Below are positions 23,790-35,096 of a stretch of DNA of 64,000 bases, piece after piece. Position 1 is the first letter of the stretch, and every line of letters starts with the position of its first letter. A model generated the notes under the pieces. That model did not search any database. It saw only the letters and a program-made list of their open reading frames with translations, and was not told the DNA's origin. Source of the stretch: Hymenoscyphus infarciens (lineage: Eukaryota; Ascomycota; Leotiomycetes; Helotiales; Helotiaceae); NCBI GenBank assembly GCA_001414345.1, contig LLCB01000170.1, positions 1 through 64,000 of the forward strand. The letters run 5' to 3'. The translations under genes and the position numbers were made by a program.

Positions 23790-23985
23790 TAGAGTTCTAA
23801 CTACTAGCAGTAGTAATAAGTTCTTTTATATTATTACTAGTAGAGTCTCAACTACTAGTAGTAGTAGTAGGTTCTTTTATATTATTACTAGTAAAGTCCT
23901 AACCGTTAGTAGTAGTAGTAAGCTTCTTTATACTATTATTAGTAGCCTCTTAACCTCTAACAGCGATAGAAGGTGCTTCTAATAT
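23790..23985 (-). repeat. 51-bp tandem repeats encoding a Ser/Thr/Asn-rich stretch
   Basis: About four copies of a 51-bp unit (17 codons), with recurring TSNNIKE and TTTTSS segments in the frame of the long second ORF. Copies differ by transitions. Confidence 0.65.
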
Positions 23986-24931
23986 ATAGCTAGCTTTAAT
24001 AATAGCTCTTTTATTAAACTAGATCGTAGTAGTAGACTCGTTAGCAGCTAGAGTAAATTCGTATTTACTATTATTAAGTTTATAAACTAGTAAAGAGATA
24101 ATAGTACCTAACTTATTATACTAAGTTATTATAGTAACTATATTATAGATAGTATTATAAGTATAGACTTTACTATTAATTAAGATACTAGTAGTAGTAT
24201 CTATTATAATTTATTATTCTAAGAATAGTATTATATTATTAAGAGTAGAAAAGTTATTATTACTAACTATAGAGGTCTTAACTTTACTTTTAGAGTCGTT
24301 ATTAAGACTAAGTATACTAGAGAGTATATTCTTAAAGAGTTAGTAGTTATCTATTATAGTAGAGTAAGCTATAAAGTTAATCTTATAATAGACTTAGTTT
24401 AAGTTGCTTATAAAGACCTACTTAGTAAAGTAATTACCTACTATATTAATAATAAAAGGTTAATTTAAGAGGTTTATAATTAAAGTAATTAAGATTCCTA
24501 GATTAATAGATTAAAAGGAATATAATATAAAAGAGTTATATATATTTATATTATTAAGTTGAATTTATTATAGTATAAGGTTAATAAGAGAATAAATTCC
24601 TTAATAAAGTATAATAATATTAAAGCTAAAAATTAAACACTAACTAATTAGCGTTATATAAATTTAACGTTACTACTAAGTAGTAAAGGTAAATTTCTAA
24701 TAAATAATTAAAATTAATATAATATATAAAATTTAAATAATTATAACTTATAAGAATAAAAAATAAAAAAACAAAAGAGTACTCGCTTCTTTAAAAAAGA
24801 CTTATAAGCCTTTTACTAGGAATAGTTATAAATACTATAGATATAGATACCTATAGATCTTACTAGTTTACTCTTCTTAGAGAGTATAACTAGTACTAAA
24901 ACATAGTTTAACGTCTTTTTAAATATTACCT

Positions 24932-25013
24932 TATTATAAGAAGGCTTTTACTCTAATATAAGGAGGCTTTACTCTATTATAAGGAGGTTTTACTCTATTA
25001 TAAGGAGGCTTTA
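24932..25013. repeat. about 21-bp tandem repeat between pol and the second frame
   Basis: Nearly four copies of TATAAGGAGGCTTTACTCTA in the gap between the chromodomain end and the second long frame. Its role is unknown; it could be a regulatory or recombination-derived spacer. Confidence 0.7.
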
Positions 25014-25029
25014 AACTTAGAGCATATAT

Positions 25030-28000
25030 CCTTCTTTCCTTTCTTTTTATAAGCTAATATAACTAATTTAGCTTAATCTTATATTATTAATACTAGCTCC
25101 TAAGTAGTTTTCTTATAGCTTAGCTACTTAATCTTATAATATAATTAGTATTACTTTCTTAAAGGTTTATATATTTCTTATTCTAAAATATCCTTAATAA
25201 TAAATCTTTCCTCTCTATTAATAGTAATTAGTCCTAGCTTAAATTAAAGATAAGTATACAGATTATTATTTACTAGTTCTAAGTATTTAATAAATATAAT
25301 AGAGTAAATCTTAAGCTAATTTAACAGCTCGATTTTAAAAGCAAGGTTACTTACTAGCTATATAATCTTAAAAGGTCTTAATCTCTAAAAAAACAGCTTT
25401 ATATAATTTTAAAGATAGTAACTCTTATCTTATTTTTTTACTATTTATAAGTATATTATATTACTAAATTTTAAGAGAGTATATTTATTATTATAGTATA
25501 TCTTTATATAAGCTTAGACTATCTTAACTAACTATTCTACTTAGTCTTATAAGGATTTATAATAAGTTAAAAAGTCTAGAATATCCTCTCTAGTATTAAT
25601 ACTAAGCTCTATCTTCACGTCCTAGCTATATAGTAAGAAGAAGAGCGTCACTCTAGTAGAGGCGTTAATAAAAGAGTTAAATAATAGCTAGACAAAAGGT
25701 ATAAGGTCTTCCTAGGTCGACTAATTATATACTCTACTAATAGTATATTATAAAGTATAGACTATAGTTTAATTAGTATACTCTACTTAACTGTTATCTA
25801 CTAAATAATATATAGTAGTAAAGCTTAGATTAACTTTCATAAGCTTAAAAAGCTTATACTAGAACACTAATTAAAACTTAGAGTTATAATTAGATATTAT
25901 ACTATTAGACAGACCTTAATCTACGTAGATATATCTAAAGTATTAAGTAGCCTAATCCTTAGTAGTATTAGTATCTTTGTCTACTAAGAGCTTTACTACC
26001 TTTAAACACTTATAAGTAATAGTAAGTATCTTATTATTACCTTAGGTAAAGATTAGAAAGCTATCTATAAAATCTAATAATAGTACTTTTAAAGGTACTA
26101 TAAGATATTCAATTAGCTAAAAAGACCTTTAAAATAGAGTATTAGAAGGCTTTACTTATTAATATACTAAATAGCTCTTTATATATTCTATAATCTTCTA
26201 ATATAATCTAAGATAGAAGATATAACTTTTTATATATTAATAGATCCTTTTAATTCTAAAGTAGCCCTTATTATTATAGATAAGAGATAAGAACTTTTCT
26301 AGACATACTTTTAGTATATAAAGAAGCTTATTAAAGAATAGTAGCTTCTTAATAGACTTAAAACAAAAGCTTTTAAAAGTAGTCACTAGTACTTTAGTAT
26401 ACTTACTATTTATATATTATTTTAATATCTAGGTAAATATAAGCTTTAGAGATCAGTCTAAGAGTAGCTACTTTACAACTTCTAATAATAACTCTTTAGA
26501 TATAGACAAAGTTATAACTTTAGATAAGAAGGCTTATATAAAATATATATTAGATTTAATCACAGCTTTCTTTTAGAATAATAGTTTTAGCTTATTATAA
26601 GACAATCTTAATAGAGCGTCTACATTAATATAAGTCTTACTTATATAGTAAATAATATTTATATACTATTTATAATAAGATAAAAACAATTGCTAGTTTT
26701 ATAGCTAGATTAACCTTTTACTCTTAATAAAGCTATTATCCTTAAAAGTATTAGTAATAGCTTAGTAATTAGTAACTACTATAAGATCGTTACTATCTAG
26801 GTATTATAGTAACTTTTCTAAAGCTTAAATAAGTATACTAGTCTCTAGCTCTATTAGCTAGTATCTTTCCTCTGCTAACGATAATAATTTAGAAAAGTAT
26901 AAGATAAAATACTTAACTTCTTTATTATCTACCTAATATAATACTACTTTATAACCTATCTCTTTACTTCTATCTATATATAGCTTAAAAGGCTTTATAA
27001 AGTCTAGAAATACTAGTATAGGTATAAAGTATAACTTATTTTTAAGCTTTTCTTATATAGATTTACTATTATTAAGTAATTTAGCTAACTCTAAGTCTAT
27101 TATAAAGGAATTTATTATACGTCTTAAATAGGTATCGCGTTCTTTACTAGAAATTAAAGAGCCTTTAAACTCTAAGGTTTTTAGCTTAATTAATAATATT
27201 ATAATAGCTAAGTAATAAGTAATAAATTTATAGTAGTATCTAAACAGTCTAAGGCCCTTTTCTAAGTTAGATAAGGTATAAAGAAACTTTATTACTCTTA
27301 TTACTTTAACTTTATCTTCTATTATATATAGACTATATTATAATACCTAATAGTCTAATACTTATAATCCTAATTAAGCGAAGTAGTATTTTAACAGTAA
27401 AAGAGTAACCTCTAACTCTATAAAGTAGTAGAGTACTTACTTTAAATAGACTAGATATTCTTCTAAAGTTCTTAAAAAGATAATAGTATTATTAATAAAT
27501 ATATATATAAATTACTAGAGCATATCTTTAAACGTATCTTCTATATAATACTAGAAGAAGGTAGGTAATATAACTAGCCTTATAGTACTAATAGTTAATC
27601 TTTCTTAGCCTCTATAAGGCGTTATAAAGGTCTACTTCTATCTATTCTTAAAATAGGTTAATTACTAGAAAAAGCTTTTTATTATATTAAGTATAGAAAA
27701 CATAGTTATACTATATATTACTTATAGTATATTATCCTACCTAGGTAAGGGCTAAGCATCTATATATAGTTTAGTATTAATTCTTCTTAAATCTACTACT
27801 ATATAAGGTTTTCTATTATACTATACTATAAATACTAGTATAGAGGCTAGTAAAGGTTTCTTTAGAGACACCTTTTTAATAACGCCTACTTTGATTAATA
27901 AGTTAATAATACTATCTATTACTTCCTTATCCCTTTTTAATAGACTATAAGAAGCTTACTTTAAGTTCTTAATATCTATCTCTTTCTTAAAAGAAATAAG

Positions 28001-28950
28001 TATTTTAATTCTATTATTAAAGTAACCTAACTTGTTATAGAATAGCTTAGCTTTACTTTAAATAACGTTTCTAACCTTAGCTTAGTATTCCTTACTCTAC
28101 TCTAGTCTAATATTAGTTTAGGAAATGTTAATTAGATTATTAATTAGTTATATAAGATAAGGCTAACTATTAAGATATTTACTTTTAAGCTATTCTAGTA
28201 CTAGAGGTAGTCCTTTAAATACGTTAACAAGGTTAAGGTATATAGAGTAATTAGCTAATAATAGTTTATCTAATAGCTTAAAGAATCTTAGCAACTATCC
28301 TTTTATAATCCTTATAAGAGTAATACTAAGGTTTATAAATATAAGAGGTTTTTAATCTCTATTAGTAATTATACGTATAAGACTTCTAAATTAGTTTAGT
28401 ACTAGACTGCTTTTCTAATATAGCCTAACTATATACTCTTATGCTAATACTAGTAGCTTCTTACTATAATAAATACTAATATTCTAGCCTTATATAGAAT
28501 TAATAATTATATCTTCTACTATATAGATCGTTGTATACTTAAGCTCTTTCTCTTCTTAATCTAATAAGTAGAAGATATAGAATTCATAACCGTAGTAATC
28601 TAGATAATTAATACTATATTCTTTTACTTAATAGAAGTTTAAGTAATTTAGCTTTAGAAATAAAGTATCTATTAGTATATTATAGCCTAGCTTGTTAATA
28701 ATATAGAATTCTACTTTAAAGAGGAACTCTTACTTAGAAGTATTATAGATAGTAAAGAGGATTTTTATAAAATTTTAAAGCCTTTAAGCGCCTTTTCTAA
28801 TACTTAAAAGGCTAACTATATTTAGTCCTTCTTCTATTTTAATATATAAGAAGAAATAATCTACTATATATTTAGCTATAAGATTTATACCTAAACCGGT
28901 GTCTATATAAAATTCGATATCCTAGCCTAATAAAGTAGTAAAGACATACT
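25030..28950 (-). pseudogene. degenerate pol: protease, reverse transcriptase, RNase H, integrase, chromodomain
   Basis: One minus-strand frame, interrupted by RIP-type stops, shows the Gypsy order. The aspartic protease motif FYIDTGLGINLI has its DTG codons at 28895-28903. In reverse transcriptase, VVDLRRINTKLYIDA and a FINN box (27488-27499) stand where Y/F-x-DD is expected, followed by TLEEYLVYL; the loss of both Asp residues makes the enzyme dead. RNase H segments (FSKLLSLAEERY, NVDALLRLS) follow at about 26.9-26.6 kb and the integrase core, including IISNYNSKF, around 25.9 kb. A C-terminal chromodomain-like stretch (EERFIIKDILE) ends near 25.03 kb. Protease, RT and integrase share one reading phase. 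The chromodomain marks the chromovirus lineage. Confidence 0.85.
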
Positions 28951-31900
28951 TCATACTTATATAGTAGTAATACTAAGTACTGTTTATAAAGTACTCGCCG
29001 TCGCTCTTCTATTTTATATTAGAGACTATAATCTTTTTAGCTCTTTTATATAGTTAATTAGTATATAATAGCTTACTAAGGAACTCTATACTATCTAATA
29101 AGACGTCTATTCTAATTATCTCTTTAATTAAAACATCTAGGAGTAATAAAGTTACTAAGCTCTTTATTAATAGATTTATAGAAGATAGGAGAAGTAAAGT
29201 AGTAGAAGGGGGTATATATATTATATCTACTTCCTATAGTATAAGAGAATTAAGTAAAGTAGCTAATATTAGTAAAATACTAAGCGTAAATAAGATAGGT
29301 AATATTTTAGCTAGATAGCTTATTTTAGATAGTTTATTATTTTTAAATTTTTTTAGGCTTTCTAGTACTAAGACTAGTAATAGGTCTAGATTAGATAATA
29401 ATAAAGATATATAATTTTCTTATTATACTATAATATTAATATTAAGTAATAAGGTTATAATAGGAATTCTTATAAGTAGCTCGCTACTCTAGAGTAACTA
29501 TTATATTCGTTTTCTAAATCTAAATTATCTAAACTAATATATAGATTAGTCTTAAATCTATCTAAAGTACTAATAATTATCTAGTATATATACTCGTCTA
29601 TAGCTACTAAGTCTAAAAGTTCGACTTCTCTAAAGTATACTAGAACTATAGCAGTGCTTATAAGTTACTATAACTACTTTTAACCGTTCTTTAAAGAGGG
29701 TTAAAGTAGCTATTACTATTACTACTATCTCTATATAAATTAAGTAGCTACTCTTAGTATAAATCTTAGTTATATAGGCTATATAAGCTATATTAGTAGA
29801 GGCATCTAGTAGTTTTAAGTATATAGAGAATTAAAAGGCTATCTACTAAATTACTAAGACTAGGCTAGTAGGCTAAATCTAGGCTATCTAAATTACTATA
29901 GAATAAAGAGATTAAAAAGTCGTCTATCTCTACTATTCTAATAATTATCTTAAGGGTTTTAACTATATCTATTATTACGTCTCTTAAAGTTATTATTATT
30001 ATACTTCTTAAAGTTATTATTAACCCTTTTATTATCTCGCTTCTATTCTATCTAATTCTTCTAGTTACTCTTACTTAATTAACCTTTACTATGTAATTTA
30101 GACTTCTTAAACTTTTTCTTTAATAATTTATTCTTCTTACTAAGTATCTTAAATTTCTTATTTTAGATAGTCTAAGATACTTGTATTATAGACTTTATAG
30201 TATATACCTTCTTTTTAAGAAATTCTAGTATATTACTAAATAGCTTTAGTATAATTGTAGAGCTTAGCGTAAGGTTAAGTCTAGTATAAATTCTATATAC
30301 TAAGTAGTCTTTATTAATAGACCTAGCTTTAATGTAGAGTAATTACTTTTTCGCTATATATACTTAAAGGAGATATTAGTCCTTAAATTTAAACTAAAAT
30401 TCTTCCTTATTAGCTTAAGCGAGTAGTATTAATACGTCCTTTTAAAACTGTTCACTTATCTAGCTTCTAAGCTCGTTATAGTCTAAAAGTATTCAAGTCC
30501 TAGTATTCGGCATAAGTCTATTATACTAGACCTAGGCATCGTCTATTAAGGCCTAGAGTATAAGGCTTAATATTATCTTCTTACTATAGATCTATATAAA
30601 TCCCTCGACCTAGCTAAACTATAACATAACTAGTATCTTACTATTATATTTAATATCTCTTATCTTAAGATATAGTTAATATCGTTATTAGTTATTAGAG
30701 TCTTATCGCTTATATTTATAAGAAGATCTATAAGGGGATTAATAAGAAGATTAATAAAAGGTTCTAGGTAGAGATTTACTAAGACGAGGGTTTACCTATT
30801 CTAGTCTAGGTTAGAAATAGGTAAGGAGCGCTATAAATTTATCTTCTATAACTAAGCTATCTAGTAATTTAAATAGTTATACTATACTAGCCTTAAGGTC
30901 GTTTAAGAGGTTATCTCTTAATAGGTTAAATACTAACTCTATATTCTCTAGGTCCTCGTCTATAATAAGTAGTCGAAGGTTCGCATACCTAGTAATATCC
31001 TTAGCCGCCTTATTTACTATAAAATTAATAATTATAGCGTCTCTCTACTAAAGCTACCTAGTATATAGTACCTTAGGTTCTACTATTATAATAGGTCTAC
31101 TACTTAAGAGTAGGTTAAGAGCTTATTAATCTTATTAAAGAAGTCTAAATTAACAGATTCTTAATCTAATAAGAGAGGCTTTAATTAATATAAAGTAAAA
31201 GCTATCTAAAGTATAGGATTAAACGCGGTAGTAATATCTACTAGTTTAGAGGCCTTAAAGTAAGTATTAGAGCTAGGGATTAGGCTAGGGTAACTTAGAG
31301 TAGAGCTAGGAGAGGATAGTGTTATAGGCTCTTCTCTAATTATAATAAAGTTTAAAATATCGTTTCTATCAATAACGGTTAAGTCTTTGAAGATACTAAG
31401 GGCTCCCTCTTCTTAATTAGTAATTATAATATCTAGATTGTTATTAAGATTTACTTCTTCCTTATCTCTTCTAGGCACTGGTCTCTAATATATAAGCGCT
31501 CTAATCTTATTAAGTTTATTAGAGCTTATAGAAACAGGACTAAGGGCTCTTAGAATATAAGAGTTAACTAGTATAATAGATATATCTTATAAATAGTATA
31601 TATAAGGAGCTAATAAGGTCTATAAGACTTATAAAGCTAAGGTACTTAGTAGAGCTTTAAAGAGCTTAGAAAAGAGGTTTTTAAGTATAATAGATCGTTC
31701 TAATAGTGTCGAAGATAGGGCTAATTCTACTAGAACTCTTAGAGCAGGCTCTTTTATATATCTACTATTCTTTTAGTATCTACCTTATTCGTCGTAGTAG
31801 CTACTATATTCGTTGAGAATTTTTTTAGGTTTAGGTTTTACTAGTACTTCTCCTTTCTAAGGCTTTCTTATATAAATTATAAGTAATATATATATATAAA

Positions 31901-32154
31901 GCGAAATAGATATAAGAGGGATGTTCTTTATCTTTCTTACTAACTTATTAGAGATCTAGAAGACGGTTATACTTATTACTAGACAGCGTATATACTAATA
32001 GCTAGATTCCGATTAAGTATTCGAATTATAAGATTAGGAAGCAGACGAGAGAGAGAGAGGTGAGGGTTATAGGTTATAATATGGTTAGCAGAAGGCGGGG
32101 GCTTAATAATTTTAAAGGGATTATATATAGTTCGAATTTAAAGCATTACTACTA
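28951..32154 (-). pseudogene. 5' region of the retrotransposon, probable gag remnant
   Basis: Between the right LTR and the protease lie about 3.2 kb that should contain gag. Minus-strand frames are broken and I cannot identify a capsid or zinc-knuckle motif with confidence; cysteines may have been lost to G-to-A change. Directly next to the LTR (32130-32154) lies a TTCGAA-containing stretch that might be the primer-binding site, but the match to a tRNA end is not clear. Confidence 0.4.
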
Positions 32155-32337
32155 TATAGTATAAAGGACAGATCATAGATTAGGAGCTTATAGCTGGGCC
32201 TAATAAAATACATAAAAGTAATCTCTTATATAGTATAGTAATAAACGTCTAAAGAGAGAAGAGGAGAGTGTAGAGCACTCGTACTATCTACATCTGTAGG
32301 TCCGCCACTAGTGTGGTCACGTGCCCTTCCCGCAACA
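32155..32337 (-). repeat. right LTR (5' LTR of the element), 183 bp
   Basis: Starts TATAGTATAAAGG and ends CGCAACA on the plus strand. Its outer 70 bp keep a normal base composition, while its inner part is A/T-shifted. Confidence 0.9.
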
Positions 32338-32342
32338 CAATC
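32338..32342 (+). repeat. right 5-bp target-site duplication (CAATC)
   Basis: Matches 18130-18134. It lies within the codons of the F-box gene. Confidence 0.85.
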
Positions 32343-32560
32343 TCGGTGTTTTGACGAAAACGTTCCGAGTTTTTTTAAGCATCCCGACATGATATGTCGT
32401 TGGCGAGAACGGGCTCGTACACTCCCCTCCCCCATCTTTTGTAAACAAGACCTGGTCCAAGACATCCCCGGTCTCTATCCCAAGGATAATGATCTTTCTG
32501 TGGAGATAACCGAAGATTTGAAACAGCAATTCATCTGGTAAAAGGGAGATCCAGTCCCCC
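32338..32560 (-). pseudogene. 5' part of an F-box gene, cut off by the retrotransposon
   Basis: The minus strand reads LLPDELLFQIFGYLHRK (codons 32545-32497), a clear F-box start. After a probable one-base loss near 32494 it continues in another frame as LVYKRWGRGVYEPVL, the second half of an F-box. F-box proteins link substrates to SCF ubiquitin ligases. The frame then runs into the CAATC duplication. If one duplication and the element are removed, it continues into 18129 and leftward without a shift. Two TAA codons sit close to the insertion. The true N-terminus is not found; an upstream intron is likely because the frame closes about 100 codons upstream without an ATG. Confidence 0.7.
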
Positions 32561-33315
32561 TCCCAGATGGTCGGCTGGCTGTCCCGTCGAGCCAGAATTA
32601 GTGAGCGATCGATCTGCGGAGCGATCTGCCATAGCCGATATCGTTTTCTTGTTGCGTGTTACGGTTGACGATCTTTGCTTGCGAAGGTTGAACCAACTGA
32701 GAAAGTATAGAGGTAAAGGGTTGGAGCATGAATTGTTTCTTCTCGTATGTTTAGCATGCACCTAGGCGGCAATGGTAACCAATTACGGAAGGAGAAATGG
32801 TATGCTTCAATCACCAATTAAGCTATACGCTACGATTTAGCCTTAAAAGATGTCAGAGAATTTAATTATTCTTTGCATAAAATTTAGGTATGCTAAGAAT
32901 TTACCTAGTACTCTATACTTCGAAGATCTAAGAATAATGAACCGGAATAGTCTCGAGCAATTTACTTTGGTAGTTGAAATTACTAGATGTACTAGCTTAT
33001 AGGCTAAACTAGTAACATAGTTGATCAATTCTATAGAAGTGAATAAAGTATACAAGATAGGCCAATGGAGTTTTAGAAAACACTTGAATATTAGTCCCTT
33101 TTTTTTTACATGCTCGGTGAAGTTATGGTGCAAGGCAAGAGAAAATGACAAAGGTAGCATGCAAAATTATACTATTTCCGCACTCTCCTATATCATCAAA
33201 TTATATCTAAGCTAGGTGCCAAATCTAAAATCTGGAAAAGGCAGCGAGTATACATACACAAGCATAGATCTTTGTAAATCGACAAAATTCCCCCAAACAA
33301 AACCGAACAAGAAGC
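32561..33315. other. no supported gene
   Basis: May contain the missing first exon of the F-box gene. The rest is the downstream flank of the sugar transporter, with AT-rich sequence and no convincing frame. Confidence 0.5.
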
Positions 33316-35096
33316 TTAGATCTTTTCAGTCACCGTCTCATTCCTCGGAGTTTCAATCTCTTGACTCGAAGAGACCTCACGCTCCACGTGTACTGCGCCA
33401 TGCTTCTCATTTTTTCCCTCCTCGACCAACAATTGTCTCGCTCTTTCTGTTGCCAGTGTACCACCCAAGAGAGCATCTTCACCATCAAAGTGCTTGACTA
33501 TCTCCTCAAGTGGCGTGTTTTGAGTCTCGACGTAGAAGAAGTAGACGACAGCAAGCTCAATGGCAAGCCAGACGTCGTAAACGATGTAGTATTTCCAACC
33601 GAGAGCGGCGAGTGCAACGGGGTTGACATAGGAGTTGAAAAAAAGTGCGAGATCGACGGCGAAAAACAAAAGAGTAAGACCCTGGAATCTGTATTAGCAT
33701 TCATTGAAGTAAAATGTAATTAGAGAAATAACATACCTTGGCACGAATCTTGTATGGCAAAATCTCAACACCATATCCAACCAAAAGTCCAGACCAAGCT
33801 GAGTTGTAGAAAACGTAGTACAAGAAGATGAAGAAAATCTCAGCATAACTAGCAGCCCTGACACCTGTCTGGACGAACTGCGCAGCGCAAATTGTCCAAG
33901 CACAGAATGCCGTAAGCATGCCACCGGTGGCGAACAGGAAAAGAGGGCGACGTCCAAATTTATCGATGAAGAAACAAGCGGTGACTGCAGTTATGAAGTT
34001 GATGATGTTGAGGATACCGTTGATTTCCAATTGAAGCTTGCTGTCCGTGACACCCGCGCCTTTGAGAACGTCACCAATGTAGTACGAGACAAGACCGTTA
34101 CCAGACCATTGGGAGAAGAAGCCAAGAGAAAGAAGGATGAGTACACGACGGCGGTTACCCTTAGTTTTGAACAGCTCAACCCATCCGTTGGTTTCGAATT
34201 CTTGCTCTAGTTTGAGAGTGTCAGAAATTTCGTGAAATTCAATCTGGACAAGTTCGTCATCGACATTGCCTCTGGCATGGGTTTTTGCCAAAATCTCGAG
34301 AGCTTTTTCGGGTTTTCCCTTGGCAATGAGATAACGAGGGGATTCGGGAACCAACCTATTTTGTGTCAGTTCAAAGCACACCGAAATTGAACTACTGACG
34401 GTGATGCTTACCAAATAGCGATCAGTTGGATGATGGAAGGAGCAGCCTGAACCATCGATGGGATTCTCCACGACCAAGCGGATGGAATTCCATCTGTTCC
34501 GAATGTGAGCCAAGCGGCAACAATACTGCCAAAGTACCAGGTACTGTTATAGACAGTTGTGAAAATAGCTCGATGTTGAGGATGGGTAAGCTCTGCGATG
34601 AGGAGAGGCGCGGCACCGTGTGCAATTGAAACTCCGAATCCGATGAGAAATCTCGCAGCGATAAACATCTGAATGTTGACACCGATCGATTGAAGAACAA
34701 CACCGATGATCATAATAATACAGCCAGTCATGATACCAATTCTACGGCCCAAGCCATCGGCGATATAAGGAGTGATTGGGAGCGCAACAATTGATCCAAC
34801 AGACATAATGGCATTGAGAAGACCTCGAGTCGCGGGCCCAGGGGTATTGAAGGCTGCATTTCATTAGTTTCTTGTTAAGGCGTCTTGAGGAAACTTTACT
34901 CACATTTCTGCCACTCTTCTAGTGTCTGCAGACCGTTCATCATGGATCCATCGTAACCATTGGTAGCAGATGTGAGAACCGCAAACATGAGGGCGACGTA
35001 AACTCCTCGCATTCCAGGCTCCTTGTACCATGTTATACGTGGAAACTCTCGTCCACCAACCTCGAAGGTTGTTTTGGAAGCAGTGTAGAAAGGCAT
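33316..35096 (-). CDS. MFS sugar transporter (hexose/lactose-permease type), 539 aa, four exons
   Basis: Exons are 35096-34904, 34853-34412, 34355-33737 and 33681-33316; introns of 50-57 nt have GTGAGT, GTAAGC and GTATGT donors, and the joined length is 1620 nt. The protein should have 12 membrane helices and bring a sugar into the cell by proton symport. Family signatures are visible: NGYDGSMMNG in helix 1, GLGRRIG after helix 2, WLVPESPRYL after helix 6, DKFGRRPLFL after helix 8, and GYGVEILPYKIRAKG near helix 10-11. A cytosolic tail with Glu-rich and Lys-rich stretches follows. Length is normal for the family and no breaks are seen. The substrate cannot be settled from sequence alone; the closest resemblance is to fungal lactose/glucose permeases. 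Confidence 0.9.

Larger units (their letters stand above)
18382..24340 (-). pseudogene. unrecognised long second frame (ORF X) downstream of pol, about 1,980 codons
   Basis: On the minus strand a single frame runs from about 24340 to a stop at 18382-18384, 64 bp short of the LTR. I checked its register at five places (24265, 24034, 23074, 20302 and 19345); all share the same phase, while pol uses another. Stops are almost all TAA or TAG and look like mutated Gln codons. Visible parts, N to C: Ser/Thr-rich 17-residue tandem repeats (about 23790-23985), a long mixed region containing NNYYGDFPFI (near 23075), a Cys/Tyr-rich cluster (about 20150-20345) that may have been a zinc-binding motif before Cys codons decayed, nine heptads of the NLEIETQ type (19222-19432, coiled coil), and an acidic tail. 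I recognise no family. It could be an element-specific accessory protein, an env-like product or a captured host gene. Confidence 0.6.
18135..32337 (-). mobile_element. 14.2-kb Ty3/Gypsy chromovirus-type LTR retrotransposon, RIP-mutated
   Basis: The element is bounded by two direct 183-bp LTRs (18135-18317 and 32155-32337) and a 5-bp duplication CAATC. The LTRs align without a gap; by hand count they differ at 29 positions, all transitions. The outer ends are TG and CA. The coding frames run on the minus strand, so the functional 5' LTR is the right one. Order from the right: a degraded gag-side region (about 32.1-29.0 kb), pol with protease, reverse transcriptase, RNase H, integrase and chromodomain (about 28.95-25.0 kb), then a second long frame (24.3-18.4 kb). 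All frames are full of stops from C-to-T change. At 14.2 kb with short LTRs it is about twice the length usual for fungal Gypsy elements. Confidence 0.92.

Noticed and set aside
18318..32154. CRISPR-like or satellite array suggested by the monotone TATA/CTA-rich sequence
   Set aside because: There is no regular repeat-spacer spacing. The interior is explained by a RIP-mutated retrotransposon with recognisable pol domains.
32130..32154. Primer-binding site complementary to a tRNA 3' end
   Set aside because: A TTCGAA segment fits a T-loop, but no TGG start follows the LTR directly, even allowing for RIP, so the site is not claimed.
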